From: Earliella scabrosa
Taxonomy: Eukaryota > Basidiomycota > Agaricomycetes > Polyporales > Polyporaceae
Length of the DNA: 64,000 bases
Assembly: GCA_022605405.1 (NCBI GenBank)
Contig: JABYQQ010000017.1
Location: 620,001 to 684,000 of the forward strand
Direction of reading: 5' to 3'
This document shows, one piece after another, positions 34,336 through 47,071 of this stretch; positions within the stretch are counted from its first letter, which is position 1; each line of letters begins with the position of its first letter. Below the pieces are notes generated by a model. The model was not told the origin of the DNA and did no database searches. It worked only from the letters and a program-made list of their open reading frames with translations. A program made the position numbers and the translations under genes.

Positions 34336-35185
34336 ATGAGCCACTCTCCGAGGTCGCCTTCCTATTCGTCTGGGTCCGCCCTGGAGCGCGTCTCCGCTCG
34401 CAGTGAGTCTCTCGCTCTCTCAGCCACGCGAAGCATCTCACTGACTCGCCGCGCTCCGATGTTTACAGTCGGCCGCTCGTCGATCTCGCGCCGCGGCGGC
34501 GCGCGCGACGACTGCACCGAAGTGACCTACGTGCCACTCCCGTTCGACGTCGACCCCGCGTTCTCGCACCCGGTGACCACGCGCCCCAAAGGCCGCGTCG
34601 GGCTCCGGCTCAAGGACTGTCTGAACATCGAGCAGGAGTGGGCGCCGAACCGCGTGATCATGGAGCGCGTCGAGGGCGCGGAGGTCAAGATCGACGAGGG
34701 GAAGATGTTCCCTGGCGGGAAGGTCGTCGTCGGGCGGGCGTATGTGAGTGCTTCCCTGGCTTCAGGTCGAATGGGGGGCGTGTGCTGACGACTCTGTGGG
34801 GTGGTTGTTCTGGGCGTGTAGTTCCCGGGCGAGACGGTGCAGCCGCCGACGCAACTCGTCAAAGACGTGCGCGGCCTCACTTGGGGCCACCTCCTCTCGC
34901 TCCTCGTGCGCGAGCAGTATCGCGCCGCTGCTCAGGTACGTCGCCGATCTCGCGCCCTTTTCCTTCTGTGCGCGGCTGACACTTGTCTTTATTGTTCTGC
35001 AGGGCGAGTGGCCGCTGGCGGTCGCGGGCGAGTCGTGGCAGGACGGCTTGCCGCCGTACGAGCACGTGTGGGTCGTCGCGATACGGCGGAGCAATGGCGC
35101 GGACGGGACGGTGCGGTGGTTCCCTGAGCTCGAGGTGCGGATTCCGTTCAGGGAGCTGCGCGAGGGGAGGGAGTATGCCGCTTGA
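34336..35185 (+). CDS. Unknown protein of about 212 residues
   Basis: Exons 34336-34402, 34469-34743, 34822-34935 and 35003-35185 are in phase and give 212 residues. The 66-base segment 34403-34468 has GTGAGT and CAG borders and is a multiple of three, so its retention would add 22 residues without a frameshift. After a Ser-rich start the protein looks folded: VTYVPLPFDVDPAFSHPVTT, LKDCLNIEQEWAPNRVIMER, PPTQLVKDVRGLTWGHLLSL and HVWVVAIRRSNGADGTVRWF. I do not recognise the family. It lies downstream of the SRA gene on the same strand. Confidence 0.6.
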
Positions 35186-35507
35186 ACTCGAGGGTGAGTA
35201 GAGACGAGTCCCTGTGAACATGCGTTAGGGGCTGTTGGACTTTGGGTTAGGGTTAGAAAGCGTGTACTCTTCTCTGGGTCGTGGACGTTCTCGACGAGGA
35301 ATGTATGCGGTGCACTCGGACTTTGAGAGGTGGCTTGTGGAACGTTTGTTTTACGTGCTCGGCCGGCGTCCCCCGTTGGGACGTGTAGGAGCACTGCCTC
35401 GACATCGGTTTGGTGTCAACGTCCGGCCTTTTGAAGGTAGACTCGGAGTGCACTCGTTCTTCTTACCTCCCAACTCCCAACAGCCATCTTCTATCCACGC
35501 GGACGGT
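35186..35507. other. Spacer before the F-box gene
   Basis: No feature was recognised. One frame stays open up to the next gene but lacks a start codon. Confidence 0.4.
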
Positions 35508-37436
35508 ATGGGCAAGGCTTTGTGAGTTTACCATCCGGTTTCGTGCAACCCTTACTGATGAGGGAACTGGAAGTATTCGATATGTCAACGACGACGTTCT
35601 CAATCGACTCATGGAGGAGATCATGGCAACTCGCGGCTTGCTAGAATTCTCCTCGACGTGCCGGGTTCTCAGGGAGAGGAGCAAGCCTTTCCTCTTCTTT
35701 AAGCTCACAGTCGATTCGCGCACCCTCGACGCTGAGAAATTCGTGCCCCGATCTTTATGGCCTTACGTGGTGTGAGCGTTCTTCCTCTTTCGTTTGCCAC
35801 GAACTCATCAGTCATCTTCATACGCCTCGCAGGTCTCTTGCCTTCGATGGGGCGTTCCGAATGCAAAAACTGGACCCCTGGGGCCTCCGTCCGCCACAAC
35901 CTGTCAAGTTTGTGCTCGAGTTCTCGCTGTCAGACGCGCTGGCGCACATGCCCAAACTGCGCACGGTGTCCTTCGTTGGTAGCGACTACTCCGGCGCGCC
36001 GTGGCTCGTGCTGTCCGCGGTGCTGTCGACTTCACAGTTGCGCAGCGTTCAGTTCCGCTATCAAGTTACGCCCGAGAAAGACTTAGGCTACGAGGGGCCG
36101 CCGGGGCTGCTCACCAGGGTAGCTCCACTCTCCACCCTCGTCTGCACGCCCCAGAGCTATCCGGACAAGGACCGGGCGACCGCGGAGGAGCTCGCAGTCA
36201 TCGACTTCATGACCGAACAGACGCACGAGTCGCTCGAGGTCGTTGTGCTGCCGAGCGACGCCGCGCCTTACGACGCGTTCCGGAGGAACGAATGGCCTCG
36301 CCTGCGGGAGCTCACGCTGCGTGGCCCACGTCGCTCGGTCGCCACCGGTGGCACAGAGTCCGAGTCCGCGATGATGGACGCCCTCGCGCGTATGCCCAAA
36401 CTGCGCGCGCTGAAGCTCGAGCTGTCGCAACCTCGGGGAGTCTCTCGCCAGCGGATATGGCCCGCAGGTCTTGGCGTCGAGGACGCAGGTCTTGGCGTCG
36501 AGGACGCAGGTTTTCCGTGGCCGGACCTGGAGACGCTCCTCGTCTCCTACCCGCATCCCGAGGATCAGCTTTACGCCCACTTGCCCTGGACGCTCCGCCG
36601 TCTTGCGCTCCGGTGCTGGCCTCGGCATTACACCCACCTGGGCCCGACCGACTGGCAGGGGATGGACAAGCGCGGGTGGTGCTCACCCATCCTAACGGCC
36701 ACTGAGATGCTCTCGGTGGTCCGTAGGTGTGGTGCGAACGGTCCGCTGAGGGTCGTTGAGCATCTCGATCTCGAGTTCGAAGACGATGCACGCTGTGGCG
36801 AGCTGTTCCGCCACATTCTGGAGGTCTTTCCGAACGTGGTCGTTCTGACTATCCACCGGTACCGGGAGAAAGGGCGGCAGGAGTCCGATATGACGGTTGT
36901 GAGTCCCTCGCGCCATCGCTGTAAGCCATCCAGGAAGCTCATTACGCGTGGACTGGCAGGAGACAATTGCTGAGGCCCTCGCGCCCCTCACTCGTCTCCG
37001 GGTACTGCGTATCCACCTGGACCTGAGGGAGGCACCCGAGCCATGGGCCTGCTACCGACAAGGCGAAGAGATCTTCTCCGAGTTCACCGCGGCGTGTCAG
37101 AGAGCGGCGGACTCGCTCGCCCGGGCGCTCGCACCCTCGGTACAGTGGATCTGCCTCCTCAAGCGTAGAGGAAACACGAACGCGTGGCAACCGTATCGCG
37201 TCTTGAGAGAGGGCGAGCACGGTTCTATCCCTTGTGCGAGGCTAGAGGACGCATCGATCGTGGGCGAGTTGGAAAGAATGCCGTACGTGCCTCCATCGTG
37301 TTTGGTGATCCCACCGTGGTGCTGACTGGTTGATGGCGTGTATTGATGGGACAGGCTTTTGGATGACTATGGACCGCCGTTGGAAGTGCCGTTGGGGATG
37401 ATGTCGCATTACTTCCCCGCGTATGCTGATCGGTGA
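35508..37436 (+). CDS. F-box protein with LRR-like repeats (type A, left unit)
   Basis: Five exons (35508-35521, 35574-35771, 35833-36898, 36960-37282, 37355-37436) join in phase to 560 residues. The N-terminus carries a short F-box-like motif (YVNDDVLNRLMEEIMATRGL and TCRVL). The rest has leucine-rich strands such as ALARMPKLRALKLELSQPRG, FPWPDLETLLVSYPHPEDQL and LTRLRVLRIHLDLREAPEPW. F-box proteins recruit substrates to SCF ubiquitin ligases and are strongly expanded in agaricomycetes. A 21-base in-frame tandem repeat (36,463-36,511) repeats the seven residues AGLGVED. Its closest relative in the window is the - strand gene at 49204-50975 (shared YPHPxDxLYxHLP and CWPRHYxxL blocks). The tiny first exon is a best guess. 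Confidence 0.7.
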
Positions 37437-37502
37437 GACTCGGAAGCCAGACCGGGTTTATTTGGAGGTCGCGTTGAATTTTTTTGGCTTTTTGTAAGCT
37501 CT

Positions 37503-38492
37503 ATGATTTCAGAATATCAGCTCGTCCCCTCCACGACGCTTCCTAGGCCTCAGCAAGAAGCGGAGTGCGTTTACGTTTACGTTCTTCCCTCCATTGTATC
37601 GCTACTGTCCGGACTCCCTAGCTTGCGGCTCCTCAGTCTCTGCTTGTACGAGCCGGAAGGAATCGATGCGCGGGCGATATGGCCCCGTGACCTCGAGGCG
37701 TCATACCCCTGGCCTGAGCTCCAATGCCTCCGCATCACCCATACCTCCACAGAAGACACCGTGTATTGTCATCTTCCTGGGACCATGCGAATCCTCTCAT
37801 TACGCTCATGGGAGCACGCGTGCGTACGCCGGTGGCAGGAATTGACACGCGTTTCTCCTTTCCTACGCCCGGCCTATCCACTCGCGACCGCATCCAACCT
37901 ACTGGCCATATGTACTTCAACGAATCGATACACCAGACCTGCGCGAGCTTGACTTCGAGTATCGCGCAGACGCAGCGGAGCTAGATCTTCTCCGCGAAGT
38001 GGTATCCAGGTTTCCATGCATCACTGTCATCGAAATGCATCGCTATTGCGTCACTGAGCCAAAGAGCGATCCACCTTTGGTGAGTCTACCGTACCGCTGT
38101 TCCGATACGGTGGGGTTAACGATGCTCATGACCCCAGGATGATCTAAATCTTGTGCTGCGCACGCTCACCAGCTTACGCGTCCTCAAGCTGAACCTCGAT
38201 TTCCCTGACATGCCCTCTGCGGCAGAATGCTACCCTGGATATGGGCACACGATGCGTACTCGTGAGAGGGAGCGCGCGTTCGAGCACGCCTTGAGAGGTT
38301 ATGCGACTCAGTAGTCTCGTTCATGTCTGCGCTCCTTTTCTGGAAGAGGTGTGGGGGTTCATATCATTCTACGGGCCTTCATGGCGTATCTACGACGTCG
38401 TTCGGCCCAGACATCCTGCTAGCCCCGCATTGAACATCACCGTAGAGCTACGCCCTAACTTCGAGTACTACGAAGACTATTCCCGAGAATGA
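37503..38492 (+). pseudogene. Decayed F-box/LRR paralogue (type B, left unit)
   Basis: Translated pieces match the gene at 47072-48798: GIDARAIWPRDLEASYPWPE with GLDARAVWSMGFAASYPWPD, and RVLKLNLDFPDMPSA with RIVKLHLDFPSMPPA. The F-box end is missing. The frame must shift near 37,915 (between AICTST and DTPDLRELDFEYRADAA) and again near 38,300 (before LVHVCAPFLEEVWGFISFYG). The old intron between GTGAGT (38,079) and CAG (38,138) is still visible. The result is a 5'-truncated, twice-frameshifted copy. Confidence 0.7.
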
Positions 38493-38575
38493 ATGTAGCG
38501 ATCGTATTTCCTGAAAATGATGTGGTACATGTATTGTCCCCAGTATGGTTGTATGTGACTCATGAATCCTTCTGG

Positions 38576-41196
38576 CTAGATCGTCACGTCCTTCAACGGA
38601 GGGGGTTGCACAGTAGAGTCTTGAGGGTACTTCGACGCAAAGCGTACATATGGTGCTCCACTTGTGGGACGCACAAAGGCAGCGAACACCGACTCCAGGA
38701 AGTTCTGAGAGATGAATGAGTTACATTCTAGACGTGTCCTGCACCGGAAGACGTACCGTTCCGAAGATGAAATACCCCTGGTTCTTCAATTCGTCGGGGA
38801 TTGTGAACAGCAGACCTTCATAGTCCTTCAAGTTCGGAACAAGTGCGCTGTAATCCCGGGATATCAAGAACGGGTCGCTAGGGACTTTAACTACAACGGG
38901 CTTGTTGTCTATCCCGACAAATTCCAGCTGGACTACGATCTCGTCAGGATCGTAATCGGAGGGGAGCGTGTACTCAGGCTGTGGGTCCCTCAACGTGCAA
39001 CCTCTAGTTCCTCGATTGTCGGCAAGGGCTAAGTTTGACTGGGTCGGGAAAACTACGGTCCGGAGCCATTGGACCAGCTCGCCGGGACCATAAGATGCGC
39101 TGCTGCCTACATAAATTAGCTCTACCTATCACACATGGGAGAGCATGATGATGACGGTATGTACCTGTGTCCGCACAGACGACGATTGGCTCCGTGAACT
39201 TGAACTGGATCTCCGGGGGTGTTCCCGGGGATTGGTAAAACCACTGGCTCTGAGTATCCGCCACAACTCGAAGGGTTTTCTTGTACTTCAAAATGCCGAC
39301 AGCGGAGAGACGAAGCATCCAATGAGTGAAGGGGATGCCAGTGGCCGGTGGAACGACAGGAATCCTGTGACTCCACGGGATTGACTCATTGCCAGTGGTC
39401 GCAGTCTTGGGAAATGCGTTGACGGATATGAAGCTTGACCTGTTGGTTCAATGAGTCAGAAGCTGTCAGAGATGTCAAGGGAAAGTATATGCACTGACGA
39501 GGGCTTTCTGTGATGCAGAACCAGATACAACACATACAGTGCTGAAGGCTACGATTCGCGTTGGTCAGATTCATTCATGACGCTTCCGGAGTCCTGACCT
39601 CTTTAGGCTTCAATAGCTTCCGAGAACTTGAAAGATGATGCATGAAGCTCTTCATTGTCGAGATAACTGTGAGTTCTATTTCACGATCGCAAGCGAACAA
39701 TGATGACTTACCGGGGCAGCCTTAGATGTCAGGGCAGTAGCTTTTGCAGGGTCCGTTGTGGCAAACGTTTGGTGTCTAGATATCCGATGGAGAGATATGA
39801 ATATCACTCTATTGGAACTTCGAATGACTTACTCGGATAAGCCGAGCCCTAGAATGCCATCCCAGGGCCGTCTGCAGATGTCAAAGCTTATGTTGTACGC
39901 GATACAGAACTTGTATTGACCCATTATCTCGACCCGGTAGCTCTCGTCTTCATTGAACTGACGAGAGCCGGGTAGGACATAGGAGCAAGGGTGGCCACAG
40001 ATGACGACCGCTTGATGAGCTTGTAACTCAGCGCAACAAGCGGTAGCAAAGGATAGGGAAGCTTACAGCCTGATGCCTGTGTCTCGTCCAGGCAGGTGAT
40101 CCGACCACTGATAGCTTTGTGCTCCATCTGGTCGTTTCCCTCCATGTCGGGGTAGAGATGTGTGCAGTCGTGTAGTTCAGTGTGCTTCGGAAGCGGTATG
40201 CGTTGGTGATGATGCATGTACACTTCTGCTTCGCGGCGGGAAAACGCGCGCCACTCGCCAGTGTCGGAGTCCACGCTTAAGACGTTGAAGCTCTGACCTA
40301 GAACCCACCTATATATCAAAAGGAGTTAGATAAGACCAGCATAACATGAAATGGCAGCTTGACGTGGCGTTAGATCCTGTATGAAAGTGATAGTTCAATA
40401 ATCAGGTTCATTCCTTGAGGAGTGCTGGCGTAGTAGACCTACCGAGATCGGGTACCATGTCAAAGGTATCGTAGATCCTGCTGTGCTTCATTCGAACATC
40501 CTGAACGGTTTTGAGTGGTTCAATAAGAGGTGCCGTCGTCGACATGAATTGCAACGCACCATCTTCATCGTATAGAGTACCCGCTTCAAGTCCTCATGTT
40601 CTTCATCAGTCCGAAGGCTAATGACATGTCCATCGTCGGGTCTAGACCCTCTCCCGGAGAAGGAAGTAGGGATAGGATTCCCAAGAGAGCCGGCTGCAGA
40701 GGACGCGATGGGAGGTAAGGCTTTGCCCTTGACGTCCTCCGCCTCGAGTCCATCATCAGCGACGGCGGCGAAGGCGGTGACCTCGGTGCCTGTCAATGTC
40801 ACCTGTAAAGAGCCGGGTCAACTGGTGAGAACGCAACTTGCACAATTTTGAAAAACGGCGACATACCTCGGTGCGAACTGAGGAGTAGGCTGTTGTCGTT
40901 TGTGAGGCGGGTGAACTCGGGGCATTGGCTTGTTGCCCGTAATGGCCGAGCGACAGACCGCTGAGCCCCTGTGCTTGGGAGAAGGCAGCCTGGGCCTCTG
41001 GGTCCATCGATCGGAAGGCGAGCAAGCCGAATCGGAAGAGATCCATGTTACGCTATGTCATATTTGAGTGTGAGAGAAGTGAGATCCTCGAGACGACAAA
41101 GGAGCTCACCCGTTCAACGGCTGAGGCCTGCTCTCGATCCACGAGTGGCAAGTAGAGAAAACCAGAGTCTTCAGGCGGTTGGTCGTTGGGATTCAT
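38576..41196 (-). CDS. A1-family aspartic peptidase-like protein, left unit
   Basis: Read from the ATG at 41196 (MNPNDQPPEDSGFLYLPLVD), the gene has many short exons. Peptidase landmarks in order: VPDLGSNATSSCHF (first active-site region), PWDGILGLGLSE (the conserved DGILGLG turn), VVCADTGSSASYG (second active-site Asp, DTGSS intact after splicing), VKVPSDPFLISR, and the terminal FGTNFLESVFAAF, ending at TAG 38,578-38,576. The first motif reads D-L-G-S where A1 enzymes have D-T-G-S, so catalysis is doubtful, although this depends on my splice choice at about 40,375-40,440. No signal peptide was evident. It is paralogous to the gene at 51404-54146. The role is unknown; secreted or vacuolar A1 enzymes digest proteins. 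Confidence 0.7.
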
Positions 41197-43060
41197 ATAG
41201 CTGAGTATAGGAGGAACAGGGAAGCAAGACCACTCGGATTGGAGCAAATGATGGACGTCAATATGACTGCAGTTTCGAACGGTGCAATTGCGTACCCCCA
41301 TTCTACACGTGCGCAAGGTACCAATTCAGGCGGAGAAGAACACGGATACAACAATACCACAAAAATATTGCACGAACGTCAGGTCGCTGATCAGAAGAAC
41401 TGTGAGGTGTGACAAGAAGCGCGAGATGAATGATGTTACTTCAGCATCGGAACCGAGATCGGGTCAACTTATGTTAACGTCCCACAAAGCTAGACCTGAG
41501 TTACGCATTTTATGAATCATTCCTTGCCTGCAGGGAGCCCTCAGTTAACCTGCATGTTGCTGACTCCAACCTCCAGACACTACACAGATCTCCTCAGAGT
41601 GTACTACTACGTGTTGGTGGTGGCAACTACTGCTGTGCCGCGTTTGATCTTCTTGTCAGCCGCGTGTACCCTGTACAACATCACTGACAAGGGAACTCGG
41701 ACGAATATCCTTGAAAAGTGCGCGCGGCAAGCATATGCTCTGATGGACACTGAGGCCCAGTGCCAAGGCCTGAGGCCGAAGGAAGACCGCAACTATTCCG
41801 ATCCAGAGCGAAGCCCAAAAAGTCCGAGTCAAACACTCCTCAGACGTGGTGTCGAAAGGTTTTGGTTTGCTTATCAGAGTTTTGCTATCAGAACCTCAGG
41901 TTGTCACAGAAATTGAGAAATATTCTTTGTGCAGCGGCGTTGACAGCCTGTAGTAGTTACTCGGACCGTGACGCCACAGTCGACTCGTGACGGCTGGCTC
42001 ATCGCATCCTCGTGGCGTAATAATCAGTCGAAGTGCCAGTGCTTGCCGCGAGTGTTGTTCTTCCCAATCGATGATCGTCGACCCTGCGCCCTATGCCTTC
42101 CGTTCTTCTTTATTGTTCTTCCCAACTATCCGGGCGTAGCGCTCACCACATGGAGGCACTCTCTCCCCTGCCAATGCATAGCACCACCGCGACAGAACGT
42201 CGACGGTAGCTACCGTTAAACTCCGCCGATCACCTTTTTGTGCACATATCAATCTACCTGACTGGAACATCTGTGTATGTATATATAATACAGAATACTT
42301 GCTCCGAACCTGGGGGTTCAATATCATCGTGGGGACATTCTACCTCCCCCGTAGTCGGAGAGTGGTGCTACCTTGCGGCTCAAGCATGGTCTCCGGCTAC
42401 AAGATCCTAGTAAACGCCAACACTATGTTGAGATATTGGGGTCCCAATCCACTGACGAAGCCGCGATCTCTGAAACAGAATCGTCAGCGTTGCGCTCCCA
42501 CATATGGTCCCCTCATGCACAAGCCTCGTTTCGTTCTTTCCGAACTAGACCTTGTGAGCTCTTCCGGGGCACAGTGTGCTGCGGTCTGATTACTCAGTAG
42601 AATCGGAGTGTTCGTACGCCGGCGTGGGGATGAGCTAGCTTATGGTCATCTCTGAGACCCCATTTCTCTTGCCTACTCAGGCTGCCTCGACTTCGGTTCC
42701 TGATTGGTGGAGGAAACTCGTCCGCCGTTCTTCCGCGGCCCCAATAGCCTCCTCGCCTCAGAGCTCTCATCAGGTTGAAGATGCCGCGCCCGACCACCGC
42801 CAGCACGACCGACACGGCAACCCCGGGCGCGCACCGACGTTCTCGCCACTTCCACACAACCTATCTCGGATTTCATAGTGCACGACACGACACGACCGAG
42901 TGCGTCCGCGAAGATCTCGGCAATACACCGCCCACAGGTTCTTGTGCCAAAAATCATCCGGGAAGACCCCAACTACCTTGCTCCCGAGTATGAGCATAAC
43001 TCTAGGCACAGAGAGGCGAAGGAAGCACCGACTTCGGCTGCTGCGCCCCGATGAGGTCGA
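41197..43060. other. Intergenic region
   Basis: Several short frames occur, but none forms an exon chain or a recognisable protein. No repeat was seen. Confidence 0.4.
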
Positions 43061-44180
43061 GAAATTCAGTGCAGCCGCTGGAGGTAGGCTAGTACCAGTG
43101 GGAGAAACTGGAGGAACGTGCCTGGTGAGCACAACGCAGCGGGAGGAGGGACTCTTGTGCAGTGCCGCGCGACTTGCTGGACAGATAACACGTGTGCTTC
43201 TGGCTCGACAAGTGCGAGCCAGAAGCGGAGGATGTTAGGGAGGTTGATCGCGATAGCCTGAAAGCCGCCACGCCTTGATTGAGCAGTGACTCGTCTCGGC
43301 GGTCCGCACGGACGTGATCTCGGCATAGTATGTACGTCGCATTGACGAACGTTCGAGAGCACTTAGGAAGACGGGTATGCCGCACGGTACAGCTCCTGCG
43401 TATTGGTATGATGGTAGAGCGTGCATCCCAGGGAACCAGGGATGATACGACCACCCGCCGGGGCCGTTCGACTCGCTCTACGCAGAAGATCTAGAAGAGC
43501 TTGAGTCCGTAGGCCAGACCAGTCCAATAAGGGGCGTACTTCGCGCTGCAAGAGCCGCAACAACGAGGGTCTATGCGTGCGAGGACCAAGAACGCTGCAA
43601 GGTGATCCCCAGTGGCGCGGCCGGCCAAGCGTCTCGGGAATCCGGTCAGCTTCGTGACGCGAGCGACAGCCCGGCTCTCTCGCTCGGAATGATGCGAGGC
43701 TCTCGTAGGCAGCTGACCACAAACAGCACCGCCCGAAGGAGATCCCATGGTGCGTAGCTCCCCCTTGTTCTTGTTCTTGTAGACGCCAGCGAACAAGGAC
43801 GGAAAGAGCTCGCATACGCGGAGCCGGGGAGCCGAGGACACAATTGCAAGAGCAGCCACCGAGGGAGCGTGCGTCTGGACCCCATCAGATCTCTACGTCC
43901 AGGCGAAGCTCACCGTGGCCTTGGACACGGGAGTCGGAGGAATCTGTGTATCAGGAAGATGAGGGCTGCTGACGCATACCGGTAGAGACGGACTTACTCT
44001 GAGTCATCTGGAGGTGATGTATAACTCTTAATCGCAGGAGACGAATACAGTCTAAGTCGATGCCCGTAATCAACGGATGACCTGAGGGAGGAAGGAGGTC
44101 CGGCGAACCAGATGCCGCCAGTGCGCTCATTTTCTGCAGCCTGCCATTGGCATGTACTCAATGTTGTGAGAAACAAACGC
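43060..44180 (-). pseudogene. Decayed gene, copy of the one at 56.6-57.6 kb
   Basis: Nucleotide-level similarity to 56,560-57,600 is visible, for example GGCCGCCACGCCYTGATTGA around 43,266 and 56,743, and AGAACGCTGCAA at about 43,589 and 57,024. Both copies are broken by several frame changes, yet pieces such as LAIVSSAPRLRV and INLPNILRFWLALVE read like membrane helices. The layout loosely recalls agaricomycete DUF6533-type integral membrane proteins, but that identification is weak. Confidence 0.45.
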
Positions 44181-44413
44181 CAGAAAATTTAGATATGCAT
44201 ACTCACACGAGCTCTGGAAGACGAAGACATGTTAATACCTGGCCATGGCCACAGTGAAGCTTTGAAGGATAGAACTACGAGAATCGCATCGCAACGAATG
44301 ACGTCACGACACAGCCTGCCCTAAGCACAAGAAATAAGCGCCTTCCAACTTCACGAACAAACCGTTACAAACGGACCCAGGACGGACCGCGATTCGACAA
44401 CCACGTCAAAAGC

Positions 44414-46077
44414 TCACATGTCACACTCGGAGCAGAGACGAGTAGAGAAGTGTTCGGAATATGATCGATACAAACGATACAGCTGTACAAACCGCGCGGA
44501 GACGACAAAAGAAAAAGTGCAAACACCAGATCGCTGAGTCGCAGACCATAACAAAAACCAACGAAACCCGCCGTACATCCCCCGTCTCTCGTCCCTCACG
44601 AGACGAGGACCGTGAAGCGTGGACAGAACGGAGGAGAGATGAGACTGTGCGCGAAAGCCGAGAGCAATGCGATAGAACGAGACGAGACGAGACAAATCCG
44701 CGCCCGCGCGTGTGTGTAGGCGGTATGCGTATGTATGCGTATATAGTATATGTACAGCACCCACATGCCGGCATAAATCCACCTCCAACCGCCACACTCA
44801 GCCGAGCGCGCCCCTAAGCGCAACCGAGCCCGGCACGAGGTGCGACCGCACAAACTGCGCTAGTTCCTGGTCCGGGAACAACCGCCCTCCACTGTCCATC
44901 GGTGCCGGCGCTGGGGCAACCAGTATAAGAGCGGGGGTGGGAGCCGGAATGGAAGAGGGCGCGAGAGAGGGCTGGGGCTGCGAGACAAAGATCGGCGCGC
45001 ACCCGGACGACTGCAGACACTGGAGGAACCTGCTGGCGGGTGGTTCTACAACGACGGGCAAGGAAGGGGACAGCCCTGGGTGACGGACGACAGCTTTCTT
45101 CTGTGAAGGGACGATGAGTGCGTGGGGGGAGATGGAGAGTGCGAAACAACGACGCGACGATGGGCAGGTACATACCGTGTGTGCTGGTGTTCTCTGCAAG
45201 AGTTGGAGACGAGCCTGGTACGCGCGTGTATTCCGTGTCCTTGGAGCGATCCTGGGTTGCAGGTGAGATTGACCGTCGTCACCACCCCCAGCAGTGATTG
45301 TATGCGCCCATCCCGGACAAATGCTCAGCCGAGCCCACGACTGAGGGTGTCCGAGAAGAGGCTGAGGGCAAAAGCGCGGAGCTCAAGCCCGGTCCCGGAA
45401 AAGCCGCCACGATGCAACGACGGTTCACCCCATGTCCAGCTTCGCATCCTGGCTCGTACGACTCAACGGTGGCGCCAGGGAGGAAGGTGGGATTGTAAGC
45501 AAAGCAGAAGCGGGAACGAGATTGGCCAGGGGGAAGGGCGGCTGCCTTGTGACTAACAGCGGGCGACGACTGTCGGCGCTAGCGCCTGAAGACGGTCGCG
45601 GAGCGCACACATCCTGCTGAAGTCGGACGAGCGACTGGAGGTTTTTGTCGAGCACAGTATTGAAGACTCAGTGGTGAAGCATGAGCCCGAGGTCGTGAAG
45701 TCCGCGACGACGTGAGGTGAATATGGGCGGGAGCCACGAAGTTGACGGGGGCACGACCGCCGACGGGGCCGTGTGGCGGTAATCTGCATGTCCATCATAA
45801 TCGGAATCCATGGGCTATCAGACTTCATACCCATCTTCGTGTTAACGTCCATCGGAATACCCGAAGCATACGTGGCCTCAGGGACCGGCGAGAGGTAGAC
45901 TGTAGTTGCCGTGGGCTGGGCCGAACTGGCGAAGAAGCAAGTCGCTGGTCCACTGCGGATACCGTCAACCATGGGAAGGACATGGATTGGGCATGTTGCC
46001 TCTGGCGATGCTTCGGATACGGGTATGACGGAGGGCCGCGAGAGCTTGCACGACTGCGCACCATCCGAGGGCGACAA
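44414..46077 (-). pseudogene. Collapsed copy of the Ser/Pro-rich gene
   Basis: The segment 45,199-44,798 fuses two distant parts of the gene at 58724-61402. Its N-terminal block SQKKAVVRHPGLSPSLPVVV is followed at once by its C-terminal block FLQCLQSSGCAPIF, and it ends with the same SHLVPGSVALRGALG and stop. The middle of the protein survives separately and out of frame at 45,553-46,077 (YASGIPMDVNTKMGMKSD). Non-coding 3' sequence is also shared (44,460-44,790 with 58,445-58,720). A large internal deletion and rearrangement made this copy. Confidence 0.75.
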
Positions 46078-46099
46078 CTTCGAGGTATGTTCGACACGA

Positions 46100-47071
46100 T
46101 AGGCTGATCACGACTGTACCGCGAAGCCCTGATCTGTCCTTCTTTGTCGGACCAGTGCTCAGTCAAGCCAAGCTCAACTCTTCAAGTCGTCTTGCTCGCC
46201 ATAACCAGCGTGTTCTTGGGTGACCGCTAGCCTGAACGACAGGCATGGTCAGCACTTGCAGTCGACCCACAGAACCGGAGAGCTTCACACACACCCGGAG
46301 AATGATGTAGGTATGTGCAGAACGAGGTAGTGGCACATAGCAGCGCCCGTAAGAGCGACATGTAGATGCTGTACGACCCCCATCAGCGCATGAAATTGAA
46401 CCGCATCTGGCATGCATCGTACCGATCACAACCTGTCCTCCCAACAAGAGACCCTCATCCTCCACCTGCGCCGTGATTTCCCCACCAACAGAGTCTTTGG
46501 ACCGGATTGTGACGCGTCCATGCGGCAGGGTTGTTTGAACGCGAGCATAGAGGGGTCATTGACCAGGAAGCGAGTCTCCATATCACGACGTATGCCGCAG
46601 AGGGGAACTAATGCATCACATTCAGCCAGATGAGACAACAGAATGATCCCACAATAACTGCACGTACAGTAGGTTCGTGAGCCCTTCGTCTTCCTCTTCG
46701 TACACACGTCGCGGTCCTATCCTGAGAGAACGGCGTGAGGACAGTGATTTTCAAATGCGTTAGGTGAAGGCACAATGACACACCGACTAGAGTAGACAGT
46801 CTGCAGTGTGCACAACCATTGCGAAGGACTGACAGTAGTGATAGGTGAGCATTAGTGTGGAAGTAGGGCAGTCAACAGAGTCCGCGTCAGTGCCCAGCTC
46901 GATGGAAGCGCTGACGCGTGACGTTTGATCCTATTGTTCAGGGCAGGCTAAGTCCTCGCGTCGCAACTTGATCACGGAGCTGGAGCAGACACTGTCTATG
47001 TAAGTAGCTATAACGCTGCGCCTCGAGTAGATCGTCGGAGATGTCAGAAGCTCAGACAAGGTAGGCATAGC
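46100..47071. other. Junction region between the two duplicated units
   Basis: No gene was recognised. It separates the collapsed Ser/Pro-rich copy from the first F-box gene of the right unit, so it should contain the duplication junction. Confidence 0.4.

Noticed and set aside
34762..35394. 210-codon - strand frame
   Set aside because: Antisense to three exons that splice in phase on the + strand.
43060..44180. Firm identification as a DUF6533 membrane protein
   Set aside because: Only short helix-like pieces agree and the frame is broken many times, so I left it as an unnamed decayed gene.
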